Source of the DNA: Kaistia defluvii
GTDB lineage: Bacteria > Pseudomonadota > Alphaproteobacteria > Rhizobiales > Kaistiaceae
Length of the DNA: 64,000 nt
Assembly: GCF_026343955.1 (NCBI RefSeq)
Contig: NZ_JAPKNI010000001.1
Span: 1 to 64,000, forward strand
Direction: 5' to 3'
Part shown: in pieces, positions 17,837 to 25,957 of the stretch
Layout of the letters: each line of letters starts with the position of its first letter
Numbering within the stretch: the first letter of the stretch is position 1
Translations under genes and position numbers: made by a program
The notes under the pieces: generated by a model
The model's input: the letters and a program-made list of their open reading frames with translations, nothing else
Databases searched by the model: none
What the model was told of the DNA's origin: nothing

Positions 17837-19255
17837 ATGGTCGTCGCCTTCGATGAGATGAGCGCGAGCCGCGAAAGCTGCCGGCCCGGCTACGAGATCC
17901 TCAAGCGCTGGCTGGATGCGACGCCGCCGGATCTCCTTTCGACCCGCCGCGCCGAGGCGGAACTCCTGTTCCGCCGCATCGGCATCACCTTCGCCGTCTA
18001 TGGCGACAATGATGGCGAGGAGCGGATCATTCCGTTCGACATCATTCCGCGCATCATCACCGCGCCGGAATGGACCAAGCTTTCGAAGGGACTGGAACAG
18101 CGGGTCAAGGCGCTCAACGCCTTCCTGACCGACATCTATTCCAAGGGAGACATCCTGCGCGCCGGCATCGTGCCGCAGGACCTGATCTACCAGAACCCCT
18201 ACTACCAGCCGGAAATGGCCGGGGTGAAGCTGGCGCATGACATCTATGTGATGATCGCCGGCATCGACATCGTCCGCGTCGACCCCGACACCTTCTACGT
18301 GCTCGAGGACAATGCCCGCACGCCTTCCGGAGTCTCCTACATGCTGGAGAACCGGGAAGTGATGATGAAGCTGTTCCCGGACCTGTTCGCCGAGCACCGC
18401 ATCGCCCCGGTCGAGAATTATCCGGACGCGCTGCTCGCCACGCTGAAATCGGTCGCGCCGCGCTCGGCGCCGGGCGACCCGACGGTGGCCCTGCTCACGC
18501 CCGGCCCGTTCAATTCGGCCTTCTACGAGCACTCGTTCCTGGCCGACAAGCTCGGCATCGAACTGGTCGAGGGTCGCGATCTCCAGGTTCGCGACAATGT
18601 CGTCTACATGCGCACGACCGAGGGGCCGAAGCGCGTCGACGTGCTCTATCGCCGCCTCGACGACGACTTCCTCGATCCCCTCACCTTCCGCCCCGATTCG
18701 ATCCTCGGCGTGCCGGGGCTGATGAACGCCTACCGCGCCGGCAACATCACGCTGTCCAACGCCGTCGGCACCGGCGTCGCCGACGACAAGGCGGTCTACT
18801 CCTACATGCCGGAGATCGTCCGCTTCTATCTCGGCGAGGAGCCGATCCTGAAGAACGTGCCGACCTGGCGCTGCCGCGAGCCCGACGCGCTGAAATACGT
18901 CCTCGAGCATCTCGATACCATGGTGGTCAAGGAGGTGGCGGGCTCCGGCGGCTATGGCATGCTGATCGGCCCGGCCGCCGACAAGAAGACCCGCGAGGAA
19001 TTCGGCGCCAAGCTGCGCGCCAATCCGGACGACTTCATTGCCCAGCCGACGCTGGCGCTCTCCACCTCGCCGACCTTCGTCGATGCCGGCATCGCGCCCC
19101 GCCATGTCGACCTGCGTCCCTTCGTGCTTTCGGGCAAGGACAAGGTCCGCATCGTTCCCGGCGGCTTGACCCGCGTCGCCCTCAAGGAGGGCTCGCTGGT
19201 GGTCAATTCGAGCCAGGGCGGCGGCACCAAGGACACGTGGGTGCTCGATGCCTGA
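17837..19255 (+). CDS. circularly permuted ATP-grasp protein (COG2308-type)
   Basis: A 472-residue protein of the circularly permuted ATP-grasp family (COG2308; DUF404/DUF407 regions). Recognisable stretches are QDLIYQNPYYQPEMAGVKL, the nucleotide-site region VLEDNARTPSGVSYMLENRE, and NAVGTGVADDKAVYSYMPEI. Family members are predicted to form amide or peptide bonds with ATP, but no substrate has been shown. It is the first gene of a set with alpha-E, transglutaminase-like and Anbu genes, an association seen in many proteobacteria. It sits 40 bp downstream of a strong sigma-54 promoter match. Confidence 0.92.
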   Translation: MVVAFDEMSASRESCRPGYEILKRWLDATPPDLLSTRRAEAELLFRRIGITFAVYGDNDGEERIIPFDIIPRIITAPEWTKLSKGLEQRVKALNAFLTDIYSKGDILRAGIVPQDLIYQNPYYQPEMAGVKLAHDIYVMIAGIDIVRVDPDTFYVLEDNARTPSGVSYMLENREVMMKLFPDLFAEHRIAPVENYPDALLATLKSVAPRSAPGDPTVALLTPGPFNSAFYEHSFLADKLGIELVEGRDLQVRDNVVYMRTTEGPKRVDVLYRRLDDDFLDPLTFRPDSILGVPGLMNAYRAGNITLSNAVGTGVADDKAVYSYMPEIVRFYLGEEPILKNVPTWRCREPDALKYVLEHLDTMVVKEVAGSGGYGMLIGPAADKKTREEFGAKLRANPDDFIAQPTLALSTSPTFVDAGIAPRHVDLRPFVLSGKDKVRIVPGGLTRVALKEGSLVVNSSQGGGTKDTWVLDA

Positions 19256-19263
19256 ACTGGATA

Positions 19264-19385
19264 GCCCCCGGCCCCATCCCTTCTCCCGTCATCGGGCGAG
19301 GCATGCGGCGCGCGGGCTGGATCGACTTGCGACAGCCGCTCCCTCCCTCCCCCTCGCGGGGCGGGATCGGAGCGAGGGTCTTACC
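19264..19385. repeat. Rhizobiales-type GC-rich intergenic repeat (candidate)
   Basis: The 147-bp gap between the ATP-grasp and alpha-E genes contains CCCTTCTCCCGTCATCGGGC and CTCCCTCCCCCTCGCGGGG, the style of dispersed palindromic elements common in Rhizobiales. It breaks an otherwise compact operon. Repeat status cannot be shown from a single copy. Confidence 0.35.
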
Positions 19386-19402
19386 ATCCGGAGTTGTTTT
19401 CC

Positions 19403-20344
19403 GTGCTGAGCCGTACCGCCGATAATCTGTTCTGGCTTGCCCGCTATGTGGAGCGCGCCGAAAACACCGCCCGCATCATCGACGCCGCGAACCGCCTCGC
19501 CGCCATGCCGATCGCCTATGCCGGCGGTTCGAACGAATGGGAATCCGCCGTCGCCGCCACCGGCGCGCTCGGCCTCTTCAAATCGCTGAACCGCGAGCCG
19601 ACGGCCGAGAACATCATCGATTTCCTCGCCTTCTCGCCGGAAAACCCCTCTTCCATCCGATCCTGCCTTGAGCGCGCCCGCGTCAATGCGCGGACCGTGC
19701 GAACGGCGCTGACATCGGAAATGTGGGACGCGATCAACGGCGCCTGGCTCGGACTGCGCGATTTCAACGGCGCCTCGCGCGACCGGATGAAGCTCAACGA
19801 ATTCCTCGTCTATGTGAAGGAAGCCTCGCTGCGCTTCGATGGTTCGGCCTACCGCACCATGATCCGCAATGACGTCTATTTCTTCTCCAGCCTCGGCACC
19901 TTCATCGAGCGGGCCGACAACACGGCGCGCATTCTCGACGTCAAATACCATCTGCTGCTGCCGGCGGAGGAAAGCGTCGGCGGCGGCCTCGACTTCTTCC
20001 AGTGGTCGTCGATCCTGCGCTCGGTCTCGGCCAACACCGCCTATCACTGGGTCTATCGCGAGAGCCTGAAGCCCTGGCTGGTCGCCGATCTCCTGGTGCT
20101 GAACGACCAACTGCCGCGCTCGCTCGCCTCCTGCTACGACAATATCTGCGCCTTTCTCGACGAGCTCTCGCTCGCCTACGGCCGGCAGGGCCAGGCCCAG
20201 CGCGTCGCGCGCTCGACCCGAAACCGGCTGCAGAACGCCAGTATCGACGACGTGTTCAGCGGCGGCCTGCATGAGTTCCTGACCGAGTTCATCGCCGATA
20301 ACGGTCGTCTTGGACAGGCGATCACCGACCAGTATCTGGCCTGA
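19403..20344 (+). CDS. alpha-E domain protein (COG2307/DUF403)
   Basis: A 313-residue all-helical protein with two internal copies of the alpha-E motif: NLFWLARYVERAENTARIID at the N-terminus and FSSLGTFIERADNTARILDV near residue 165. Its biochemical role is unknown; it nearly always accompanies the COG2308 ATP-grasp protein. The GTG at 19403 is chosen because CGGAG lies nine bases upstream and LSRTADNLFW matches the usual start; a TTG at 19394 has no correctly spaced ribosome site. The next gene follows after 12 bp. Confidence 0.9.
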   Translation: MLSRTADNLFWLARYVERAENTARIIDAANRLAAMPIAYAGGSNEWESAVAATGALGLFKSLNREPTAENIIDFLAFSPENPSSIRSCLERARVNARTVRTALTSEMWDAINGAWLGLRDFNGASRDRMKLNEFLVYVKEASLRFDGSAYRTMIRNDVYFFSSLGTFIERADNTARILDVKYHLLLPAEESVGGGLDFFQWSSILRSVSANTAYHWVYRESLKPWLVADLLVLNDQLPRSLASCYDNICAFLDELSLAYGRQGQAQRVARSTRNRLQNASIDDVFSGGLHEFLTEFIADNGRLGQAITDQYLA

Positions 20345-20356
20345 CGGGAACGGTTC

Positions 20357-21172
20357 ATGCGCCTCCGGATCGTTCACGAGACCGCCTACAGCTTCGATCC
20401 GCCCGCCCTGGGCGCCATCCAGACGCTTCGGCTGACGCCGCGTGGCCATGACGGCCAGTTCGTCGTCAACTGGCGCATCGAGGTCGATCACGACTGCCGG
20501 CTCGATACCGCTACCGACCCGTTCGGCAATGTCGTGCAGTCCTTCACCACCCAGGGAAAGCTCGACGGGTTGGTCATCACCGCGCTCGGCGATGTGGAGA
20601 CCCATGACATGGCCGGCATGGTGCGCGGCCAGACCGAGCGCTTTCCGGTTGGCGTCTTCCTGCGCAGCACGCCGCTGACGGTGCCCGACGCCGGGATCCG
20701 CGCCTTTGCCGAGGATGTCGCCGCCTCCGCGCCAACCGACCGGCTGTCGCGCCTGCACTGGCTGATGAACAGCCTGCACGAGCGGATCCTGCCCGGCGAG
20801 ACGGCCGATGACAGCGCCAGGGCCACATTCGCCGCCGGCAAGGGCGACGCCCGCGCGATGGCGCATGTCATGATCGCCGCCGCCCGTCATCTCGGTATTC
20901 CGGCGCGCTATGCGAGCGGCTATCTGTTCCGGCCCGACGCAGAGACGCCGGCGACCCACGAGCATGGCTGGGCGGAGGCCCATCTCGACGGTGTCGGCTG
21001 GGTCGGATTCGATGTGGCAACGAATCTCTGTCCGACCGATACTCACGTCAGGCTGGCCATCGGTCTGGACCGAATCGGTTCCTCTCCGGTGCGCGGGGCG
21101 GCCTATGGCGACGGGGTGACCGCGCCCACGGTCTCGATCAGCGTATCGGAAGCGCGCTCGGCCCGAAGTTAG
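20357..21172 (+). CDS. transglutaminase-like protein lacking the catalytic cysteine
   Basis: A 271-residue protein with the bacterial transglutaminase N-terminal domain (MRLRIVHETAYSFDPPALGA) and a transglutaminase/protease core. In active relatives the nucleophile lies in a GVCxDxAH motif; here the aligned stretch is GKGDARAMAHVMIAAARHLG, with Ala165 where Cys is expected and Ala167 where Asp is expected. The His (His203, THEHGWAEAHL) and Asp (Asp219, GWVGFD) are kept. It is therefore probably a binding or scaffolding member rather than a protease. Located between alpha-E (12 bp upstream) and Anbu (78 bp downstream). Confidence 0.88.
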   Translation: MRLRIVHETAYSFDPPALGAIQTLRLTPRGHDGQFVVNWRIEVDHDCRLDTATDPFGNVVQSFTTQGKLDGLVITALGDVETHDMAGMVRGQTERFPVGVFLRSTPLTVPDAGIRAFAEDVAASAPTDRLSRLHWLMNSLHERILPGETADDSARATFAAGKGDARAMAHVMIAAARHLGIPARYASGYLFRPDAETPATHEHGWAEAHLDGVGWVGFDVATNLCPTDTHVRLAIGLDRIGSSPVRGAAYGDGVTAPTVSISVSEARSARS

Positions 21173-21250
21173 TCCGGCGTCGATTTTTCACTTGCACCTC
21201 AATTTTTGCGGCCTAAAACTCCGGCCGGGGTGGGGCAGGATAAAGAGTCT

Positions 21251-21994
21251 ATGACTTATTGCGTTGGAATCCTGGTTCGCGAAGGCCTTGTGATGTTGGC
21301 CGATACGCGCACCAATGCCGGCCTCGACAACATTGCGACGTACCGCAAGCTGCACCTCTACCAGACCGAGGGCGAGCGCGTGATCGCGATCGCCACGGCG
21401 GGCAACCTTGCCGTCAGCCAGTCGGTTCTGAACGTCCTGACCGAAGGCCTGGAAAACCCGGAAACGGGCAAGATCGACACGATCCACACCATCCCGACGA
21501 TGTTCAAGGTGGCGCAGTTCGTCGGGCGGGCGATCCGCGAGGTCTACCGCATCCATGGCAAGTCGATGGAGCAGCAGGCCGCCAGCTTCGACGTCACCAT
21601 GCTGCTCGCCGGCCAGGTCAAGGGCGGGCGTCTGCGTCTGTTCATGGTCTACTCCGCCGGCAATTTCATCGAGGCGACGACCGACACGCCCTATCTGCAG
21701 ATCGGCGAGCACAAATACGGCAAGCCGATCCTGGACCGCGCCGTCACCGCCGACACGCCGATTTCCGAAGCGCTGAAGCTCGGGCTGGTGTCGATGGATT
21801 CGACGCTGCGCTCCAATCTCGGCGTCGGCATGCCGATCGACGTCGTGGTCGTCCGTCGCGACGAGCTGAAGATCTCGATCTCGCACCGCATCGATGACAA
21901 CGACGCCTATTTCGCGGGCCTGCGCGAACGCTGGTCGGCAGCGCTGCGCGCCGCGCACCAGGCAATCCCCGATCCGCCATACGGCCCGATCTAG
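21251..21994 (+). CDS. anbu: Anbu (ancestral beta subunit) proteasome-like protein
   Basis: A 247-residue member of the Ntn-hydrolase/20S-proteasome beta-subunit family of the Anbu type, related to HslV. It opens MTYCVGILVREGLVMLADTR; Thr2 would become the N-terminal nucleophile after methionine removal, with Asp18 (ADTRTNAG) and Lys33 (TYRKL) at the positions corresponding to catalytic Asp17 and Lys33 of proteasome beta subunits. Known Anbu proteins form open helical assemblies rather than closed rings, and natural substrates are unknown. The ATG at 21251 gives the conserved N-terminus; an upstream frame at 21206 would block the Thr. Last gene of the operon. Confidence 0.93.
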   Translation: MTYCVGILVREGLVMLADTRTNAGLDNIATYRKLHLYQTEGERVIAIATAGNLAVSQSVLNVLTEGLENPETGKIDTIHTIPTMFKVAQFVGRAIREVYRIHGKSMEQQAASFDVTMLLAGQVKGGRLRLFMVYSAGNFIEATTDTPYLQIGEHKYGKPILDRAVTADTPISEALKLGLVSMDSTLRSNLGVGMPIDVVVVRRDELKISISHRIDDNDAYFAGLRERWSAALRAAHQAIPDPPYGPI

Positions 21995-22146
21995 CGGCGG
22001 GCCGCGCTCCGGCCCCGGAATCGCCTCCCCTGCCGGGCCGAGGCGCCCCGGCGGCTTCGATTGACAGGCGGGGTGGCGGCATCGATACCAGCGTCGAGGG
22101 CGGCGCCGTTCGGCCGTCCCGACGATTTCGTGGAGCACCCATCATC

Positions 22147-22590
22147 ATGACCGACAAGCCCAGCCTGACGCTGAAGCGCCAGTTGAAGGCGTCGCCCGCC
22201 CGGATCTTCAAGGCCTGGACCGACCCTGCCAAGCTCGTCCATTGGTGGGGCCCGCATGATACCGAGGAAGGCAGCGTCGAGGCCGAGACGGATCTCCGCG
22301 TCGGCGGCGCCTTCCGCATTCGCCTCAAGACGTCCGACGGCCGGTCGCACGAGGCCAGCGGCACCTACCAGGAGATCGCCCCCAACGAGGGGCTGGTGAT
22401 GACCTGGCTTGCCTCGGCCGACGCGCCCGGCCTCGTCACCGTGACGTTCCGCGGTGAAGCAGGCGGCACCATGCTGACGCTGACCCATGACGGCCTTGCC
22501 GACGAGGCAAGCCGCGCCAGCCACCAGGCCATCTGGGCCGGCGCGATCGAACGGCTCGAACGGTTCGTCACCCGCGGCGGCAAGAAATAG
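22147..22590 (+). CDS. SRPBCC / AHSA1-family protein
   Basis: A 147-residue START-like fold protein of the activator-of-Hsp90-ATPase (AHSA1/CalC) type: LTLKRQLKASPARIFKAWTD, the loop LVHWWGPHDTEEG and a C-terminal amphipathic helix. Such proteins bind small hydrophobic molecules; a specific ligand is unknown. The start follows 152 bp after Anbu. Often found with ArsR-type regulators, but none is present here. Confidence 0.88.
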   Translation: MTDKPSLTLKRQLKASPARIFKAWTDPAKLVHWWGPHDTEEGSVEAETDLRVGGAFRIRLKTSDGRSHEASGTYQEIAPNEGLVMTWLASADAPGLVTVTFRGEAGGTMLTLTHDGLADEASRASHQAIWAGAIERLERFVTRGGKK

Positions 22591-22815
22591 CGGCGGCCTG
22601 CCGCCCGCGATCACCAGCGCGCGCGACGTTCTGTACCGTTTCCTCGGGCTTTAGGAGGCCCGGGGGAGATCGGGTTGGCAGGATGGCCCGATCGATCCAG
22701 CCTCTTGGCCGAACCAGTTCGCTTATATAGGCTGGCGCCAGCACGGCTCTTGTCAGGAGCGTGCCGCCATCCTGCGGGCCGACCCGATCCGCTGGCAAGT
22801 TCGACGGGGTTTCTC

Positions 22816-23601
22816 ATGCCACTGATCGCTATGGACGATCGCATCCGACTGAATGTCGAGGCAGATCCGGACAATGGCAAACCACCACTCCTCCTGACCA
22901 ACGCCCTCGGCACCAATCTCGGCATGTGGGAGCCGCAGCTCCCGGCGCTGCGCGAGCATTTCCGCGTGATCCGCTTCGACGACCGGGGCCATGGCGGGTC
23001 GGACGTGCCCGATACGCCCTACACGATCGACCGGCTCGGGCGCGACGCGCGCGGCGTGCTCGACGCGGTCGAGGTCGAGACCGCGCATGTCGTGGGCCTG
23101 TCCAAGGGCGGCATGGTCGCGGCCTGGCTCGCGGCCAACAAGCCGGATTATGTCGAGAAGCTCGTGATCTGCGCCTCGGCGCCGCATCTGCCGCCGCGCG
23201 ACATGTGGGAAGGCCGGGCCAAGACGGCGCGCAGCGAGGGCCTGTCGGCGCTCGTCGACGCCGTGATCGGCCGCTGGTTCCAGGAAGGTTTTCGCGCCGC
23301 CCACCCGGAGACGGTAGCCCGTATCCGCGAGATGATTCTCGATACGCCGGCCGAGGGCTACGCCGCCTGCTGCGAGGCGCTGGGCGAGATGGACCTGCGC
23401 GAGGACATCGCCCTGATCCAGACGCCGACGCTGGTGATCTGCGCCGACCATGATGCGACGGTTCAACCGGCCAAGGCGCGGGAATGGGTGGCGCATATCG
23501 ACGGCGCCCGGATGGAGGTCATCCGGAACGCCGCGCATCTTTGCAATGTCGAGCAGCCGGAAGCGTTCAACCGCGTCCTGCTCGACTTCCTGCTGGCCTG
23601 A
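22816..23601 (+). CDS. pcaD: 3-oxoadipate enol-lactonase-like alpha/beta hydrolase
   Basis: A 261-residue alpha/beta-hydrolase close in length and sequence to PcaD, which hydrolyses beta-ketoadipate enol-lactone in the protocatechuate pathway. The oxyanion region (LLLTNALGTNLGMWEPQL), nucleophile elbow GLSKGGMV, catalytic Asp (ICADHDATV) and His (NAAHLCNVEQPE) are all visible. PcaD usually has GLSMGG; the Lys is a variant. No other pca genes are near, so this may be an isolated esterase/lactonase. The ATG at 22816 is used rather than an upstream TTG at 22675. It ends exactly where the convergent DoxX gene ends. Confidence 0.82.
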   Translation: MPLIAMDDRIRLNVEADPDNGKPPLLLTNALGTNLGMWEPQLPALREHFRVIRFDDRGHGGSDVPDTPYTIDRLGRDARGVLDAVEVETAHVVGLSKGGMVAAWLAANKPDYVEKLVICASAPHLPPRDMWEGRAKTARSEGLSALVDAVIGRWFQEGFRAAHPETVARIREMILDTPAEGYAACCEALGEMDLREDIALIQTPTLVICADHDATVQPAKAREWVAHIDGARMEVIRNAAHLCNVEQPEAFNRVLLDFLLA

Positions 23602-24015
23602 TCAGGCGCGCTCGCGCTTCAGCAGCGCGTCGACGCTCCAGCGGCCGGGGCCGGCGAAGACCAGATACAGGAAGATGAAGCAATAGAGGATGGCGGCGTC
23701 GCCGCCGTTCAGCACCGGGTAGACGCTCCGCGGCGCGTGGGCCAGCCAGTAGGCGAAGGCCATCAGGCCGGACAGCACGAAGGCGACCGGGCGCGAGAAC
23801 AGGCCGATCAGCAGCAGGAAACCGCCGACCAGTTCCAGCATGCCCGCGGTCCAGGAAAGACTGAACATCGCCGGCGCTTTATCCGAGGCCGGGAAACCGA
23901 GAATTTTCTGCGTTCCATGCGCCATGAAGATCAACGAAGAAACGATGCGCAACAACCCAAGCGTATAAGGCTGAAACTTAGAAACCTTCTCAAATAGCAC
24001 TGTCAACATCTCCAT
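23602..24015 (-). CDS. DoxX-family membrane protein
   Basis: A 137-residue inner-membrane protein with four hydrophobic segments and the DoxX pattern (LRIVSSLIFMAHGTQKILGF, then LELVGGFLLLIGLFSRPVAF). DoxX/DoxD-type proteins are linked to quinone-dependent redox and oxidative-stress functions, but this member's role is unknown. A second in-frame ATG lies at 24009; neither start has a strong ribosome site. Its upstream region contains a 20-bp palindrome shared with the end of the ETF-QO gene. Confidence 0.86.
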   Translation of the reverse strand: MEMLTVLFEKVSKFQPYTLGLLRIVSSLIFMAHGTQKILGFPASDKAPAMFSLSWTAGMLELVGGFLLLIGLFSRPVAFVLSGLMAFAYWLAHAPRSVYPVLNGGDAAILYCFIFLYLVFAGPGRWSVDALLKRERA

Positions 24016-24100
24016 GTGATCGGTGCGGCCCTGCTAACACAGCATCAGGGATCGCGCCTAGCACAGGGCGACATCGAGACGGGGACAGAAGATAAACTTA

Positions 24101-24120
24101 TGATCACGCAAACGTGATCA
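24101..24120. promoter_or_regulatory. perfect palindrome between DoxX and ETF-QO
   Basis: TGATCACGCAAACGTGATCA is an 8-4-8 perfect inverted repeat that includes the stop codon of the ETF-QO gene (24118) and lies 86 bp before the DoxX start. It could act as an operator for DoxX or as the stem of a weak terminator for the ETF-QO transcript, which is followed on the minus strand by only a short T-rich stretch. Confidence 0.5.
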
Positions 24121-25779
24121 CATATTGGGGTAGTTGGGTCCCCCGGCGCCCTCGGGCGTCGTCCAGTTGATGTTCTGGTTCGGGTCCTTGATATCGCAGG
24201 TCTTGCAGTGGACGCAGTTCTGCGCGTTGATCACGAAGCGCGGCCCGCCCGGCTCTTCGACCCATTCATAGACACCGGCCGGGCAATAGCGGGCCGAGGG
24301 ACCGGCATAGACGTCATGCTCGGACGTCTTCTGCAGCGCGGGGTCCAGCACCTTCAGATGGATCGGCTGGTCCTCCTCATGGTTGGTGTTCGACAGGAAC
24401 ACCGAGGAAAGGCGATCGAAGGTCAGCACGCCGTCCGGCTTCGGATAGGCGATCTTCTGGCACTCGGCCGCCGGACGGGTCGCGGCGAAATCCGGCTTGC
24501 CGTGCTTCAGAGTGCCGAAGATCGTGAAGCCGAGCGTGTTAGCCCACATGTCGATCCCGCCGGCGAGAATGCCGCCCAGCGTGCCGAGCTTCGACCAGAG
24601 CGGCTTGACGTTGCGCACCTTCTTCAGGTCGCGGCCGATCGGCCCCTTGCGCCAGTTCGCCTCATAGCCCAGCAACTCGTCGCCCGAGCGGCCGGCCGCC
24701 AGCGCTTCGGCGACGTTCTCCGCCGCCTCCATGCCGGAGAGCATGGCGTTGTGGCTGCCCTTGATGCGGGGCAGGTTGACGAAACCGGCCGAGCAGCCGA
24801 TCAGCGCGCCGCCGGGGAAAACCAGCTTCGGAACCGACTGGTAGCCGCCCTCGGTGATCGCGCGCGCGCCATAGGACAGCCGCTTGCCACCGGCGAAAAC
24901 GGGCGCAATCGCGGGGTGCGTCTTGAAGCGCTGGAATTCCTCGAAGGGCGACAGATAAGGGTTCTTGTAGTTCAGGTGGACGACGAAGCCGACGACGACC
25001 TGGTTGTCCTCGAGGTGATAGAGGAACGAGCCGCCGCCGGTCGAGAAATCGAGCGGCCAGCCGAAGGAATGCTGGACCAGACCCGGCTTGTGCAGCTTCG
25101 GATCGACCTGCCAGAGCTCCTTGATGCCGAGGCCGTATTTCTGCGGCTCGCGGCCTTCCGCCAGGCCGAACGAGCCGATCAGCTGCTTGGCGAGCGATCC
25201 GCGCGCGCCCTCGCCGATCAGCGTGTACTTGCCGCGCAGCTCCATGCCGCGCTGAAAATTGGGGCCCGGCTCGCCATCGCGGCCGACGCCCATGTCGCCG
25301 GTCGCGACACCGGCGACGGCGCCCTTCTCGTCGAAAAGCAGTTCCGCGGCGGCGAAGCCCGGATAGATCTCGACGCCCAGCGCCTCGGCCTTGGCCGCCA
25401 GCCAGCGGCAGACATTGCCGAGCGAGACGACATAATTGCCGTGATTCGACATCAGCGGCGGCATCATAAAGTTCGGCAGCCGAACCGATCCGCCGGGCCC
25501 CAGAAACAGGAACTGGTCCTCGATCACCGGCGTCTTCAGCGGCGTGTCGCTCTCCTGCCGCCATTCCGGCAGCAGCTTGTCGAGCGCGATCGGATCGATC
25601 ACGGCGCCGGACAGGATGTGCGCGCCGACTTCCGAACCCTTCTCGACCACGACGACCGAGACGTCCGGATCGAGCTGCTTCAAACGGATGGCCGCCGCGA
25701 GCCCGGCCGGACCGGCGCCCACGATCACAACGTCAAATTCCATCGCTTCGCGATCGGGAAGCTCTGCCGAGATTGCCAT
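24118..25779 (-). CDS. electron-transfer flavoprotein-ubiquinone oxidoreductase
   Basis: Membrane-associated FAD/[4Fe-4S] enzyme (ETF-QO) that passes electrons from reduced ETF, produced in fatty-acid and amino-acid oxidation, to ubiquinone. The 553-residue protein has the FAD-binding VVIVGAGPAGLAAAIRL near residue 18 and cluster cysteines in the C-terminus (RYCPAGVYEWVEE, then NAQNCVHCKTCDIKDPNQ). Length equals the family. No etfAB genes are adjacent. It appears monocistronic. Confidence 0.96.
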   Translation of the reverse strand: MAISAELPDREAMEFDVVIVGAGPAGLAAAIRLKQLDPDVSVVVVEKGSEVGAHILSGAVIDPIALDKLLPEWRQESDTPLKTPVIEDQFLFLGPGGSVRLPNFMMPPLMSNHGNYVVSLGNVCRWLAAKAEALGVEIYPGFAAAELLFDEKGAVAGVATGDMGVGRDGEPGPNFQRGMELRGKYTLIGEGARGSLAKQLIGSFGLAEGREPQKYGLGIKELWQVDPKLHKPGLVQHSFGWPLDFSTGGGSFLYHLEDNQVVVGFVVHLNYKNPYLSPFEEFQRFKTHPAIAPVFAGGKRLSYGARAITEGGYQSVPKLVFPGGALIGCSAGFVNLPRIKGSHNAMLSGMEAAENVAEALAAGRSGDELLGYEANWRKGPIGRDLKKVRNVKPLWSKLGTLGGILAGGIDMWANTLGFTIFGTLKHGKPDFAATRPAAECQKIAYPKPDGVLTFDRLSSVFLSNTNHEEDQPIHLKVLDPALQKTSEHDVYAGPSARYCPAGVYEWVEEPGGPRFVINAQNCVHCKTCDIKDPNQNINWTTPEGAGGPNYPNM

Positions 25780-25957
25780 GCGTGCCCATCCGGTTCGGTT
25801 GTCGGCCCCTCTTTAGAAGAGCAGCAAACCTCAGGCAATGCCGAAAATATAGTGAAGCGAAGGACTTGATGAGCCTCGTGCATCAACATGATGCCCATCG
25901 GACAAGGTTCGCTCCTGCCTGCCGGCGGCCGGCCCAGCACTCGCGGCAGGCGTCGAA

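Noticed and set aside
22738-22762. Hairpin GCACGGCTC...GAGCGTGC before the pcaD-like gene
   Set aside because: A modest stem without T-tract or riboswitch-like conserved loop; too weak to call.
24208-25869. 553-codon plus-strand ORF opposite ETF-QO
   Set aside because: Mirror of a well-conserved gene; composition dominated by Arg/Ala/Gln.
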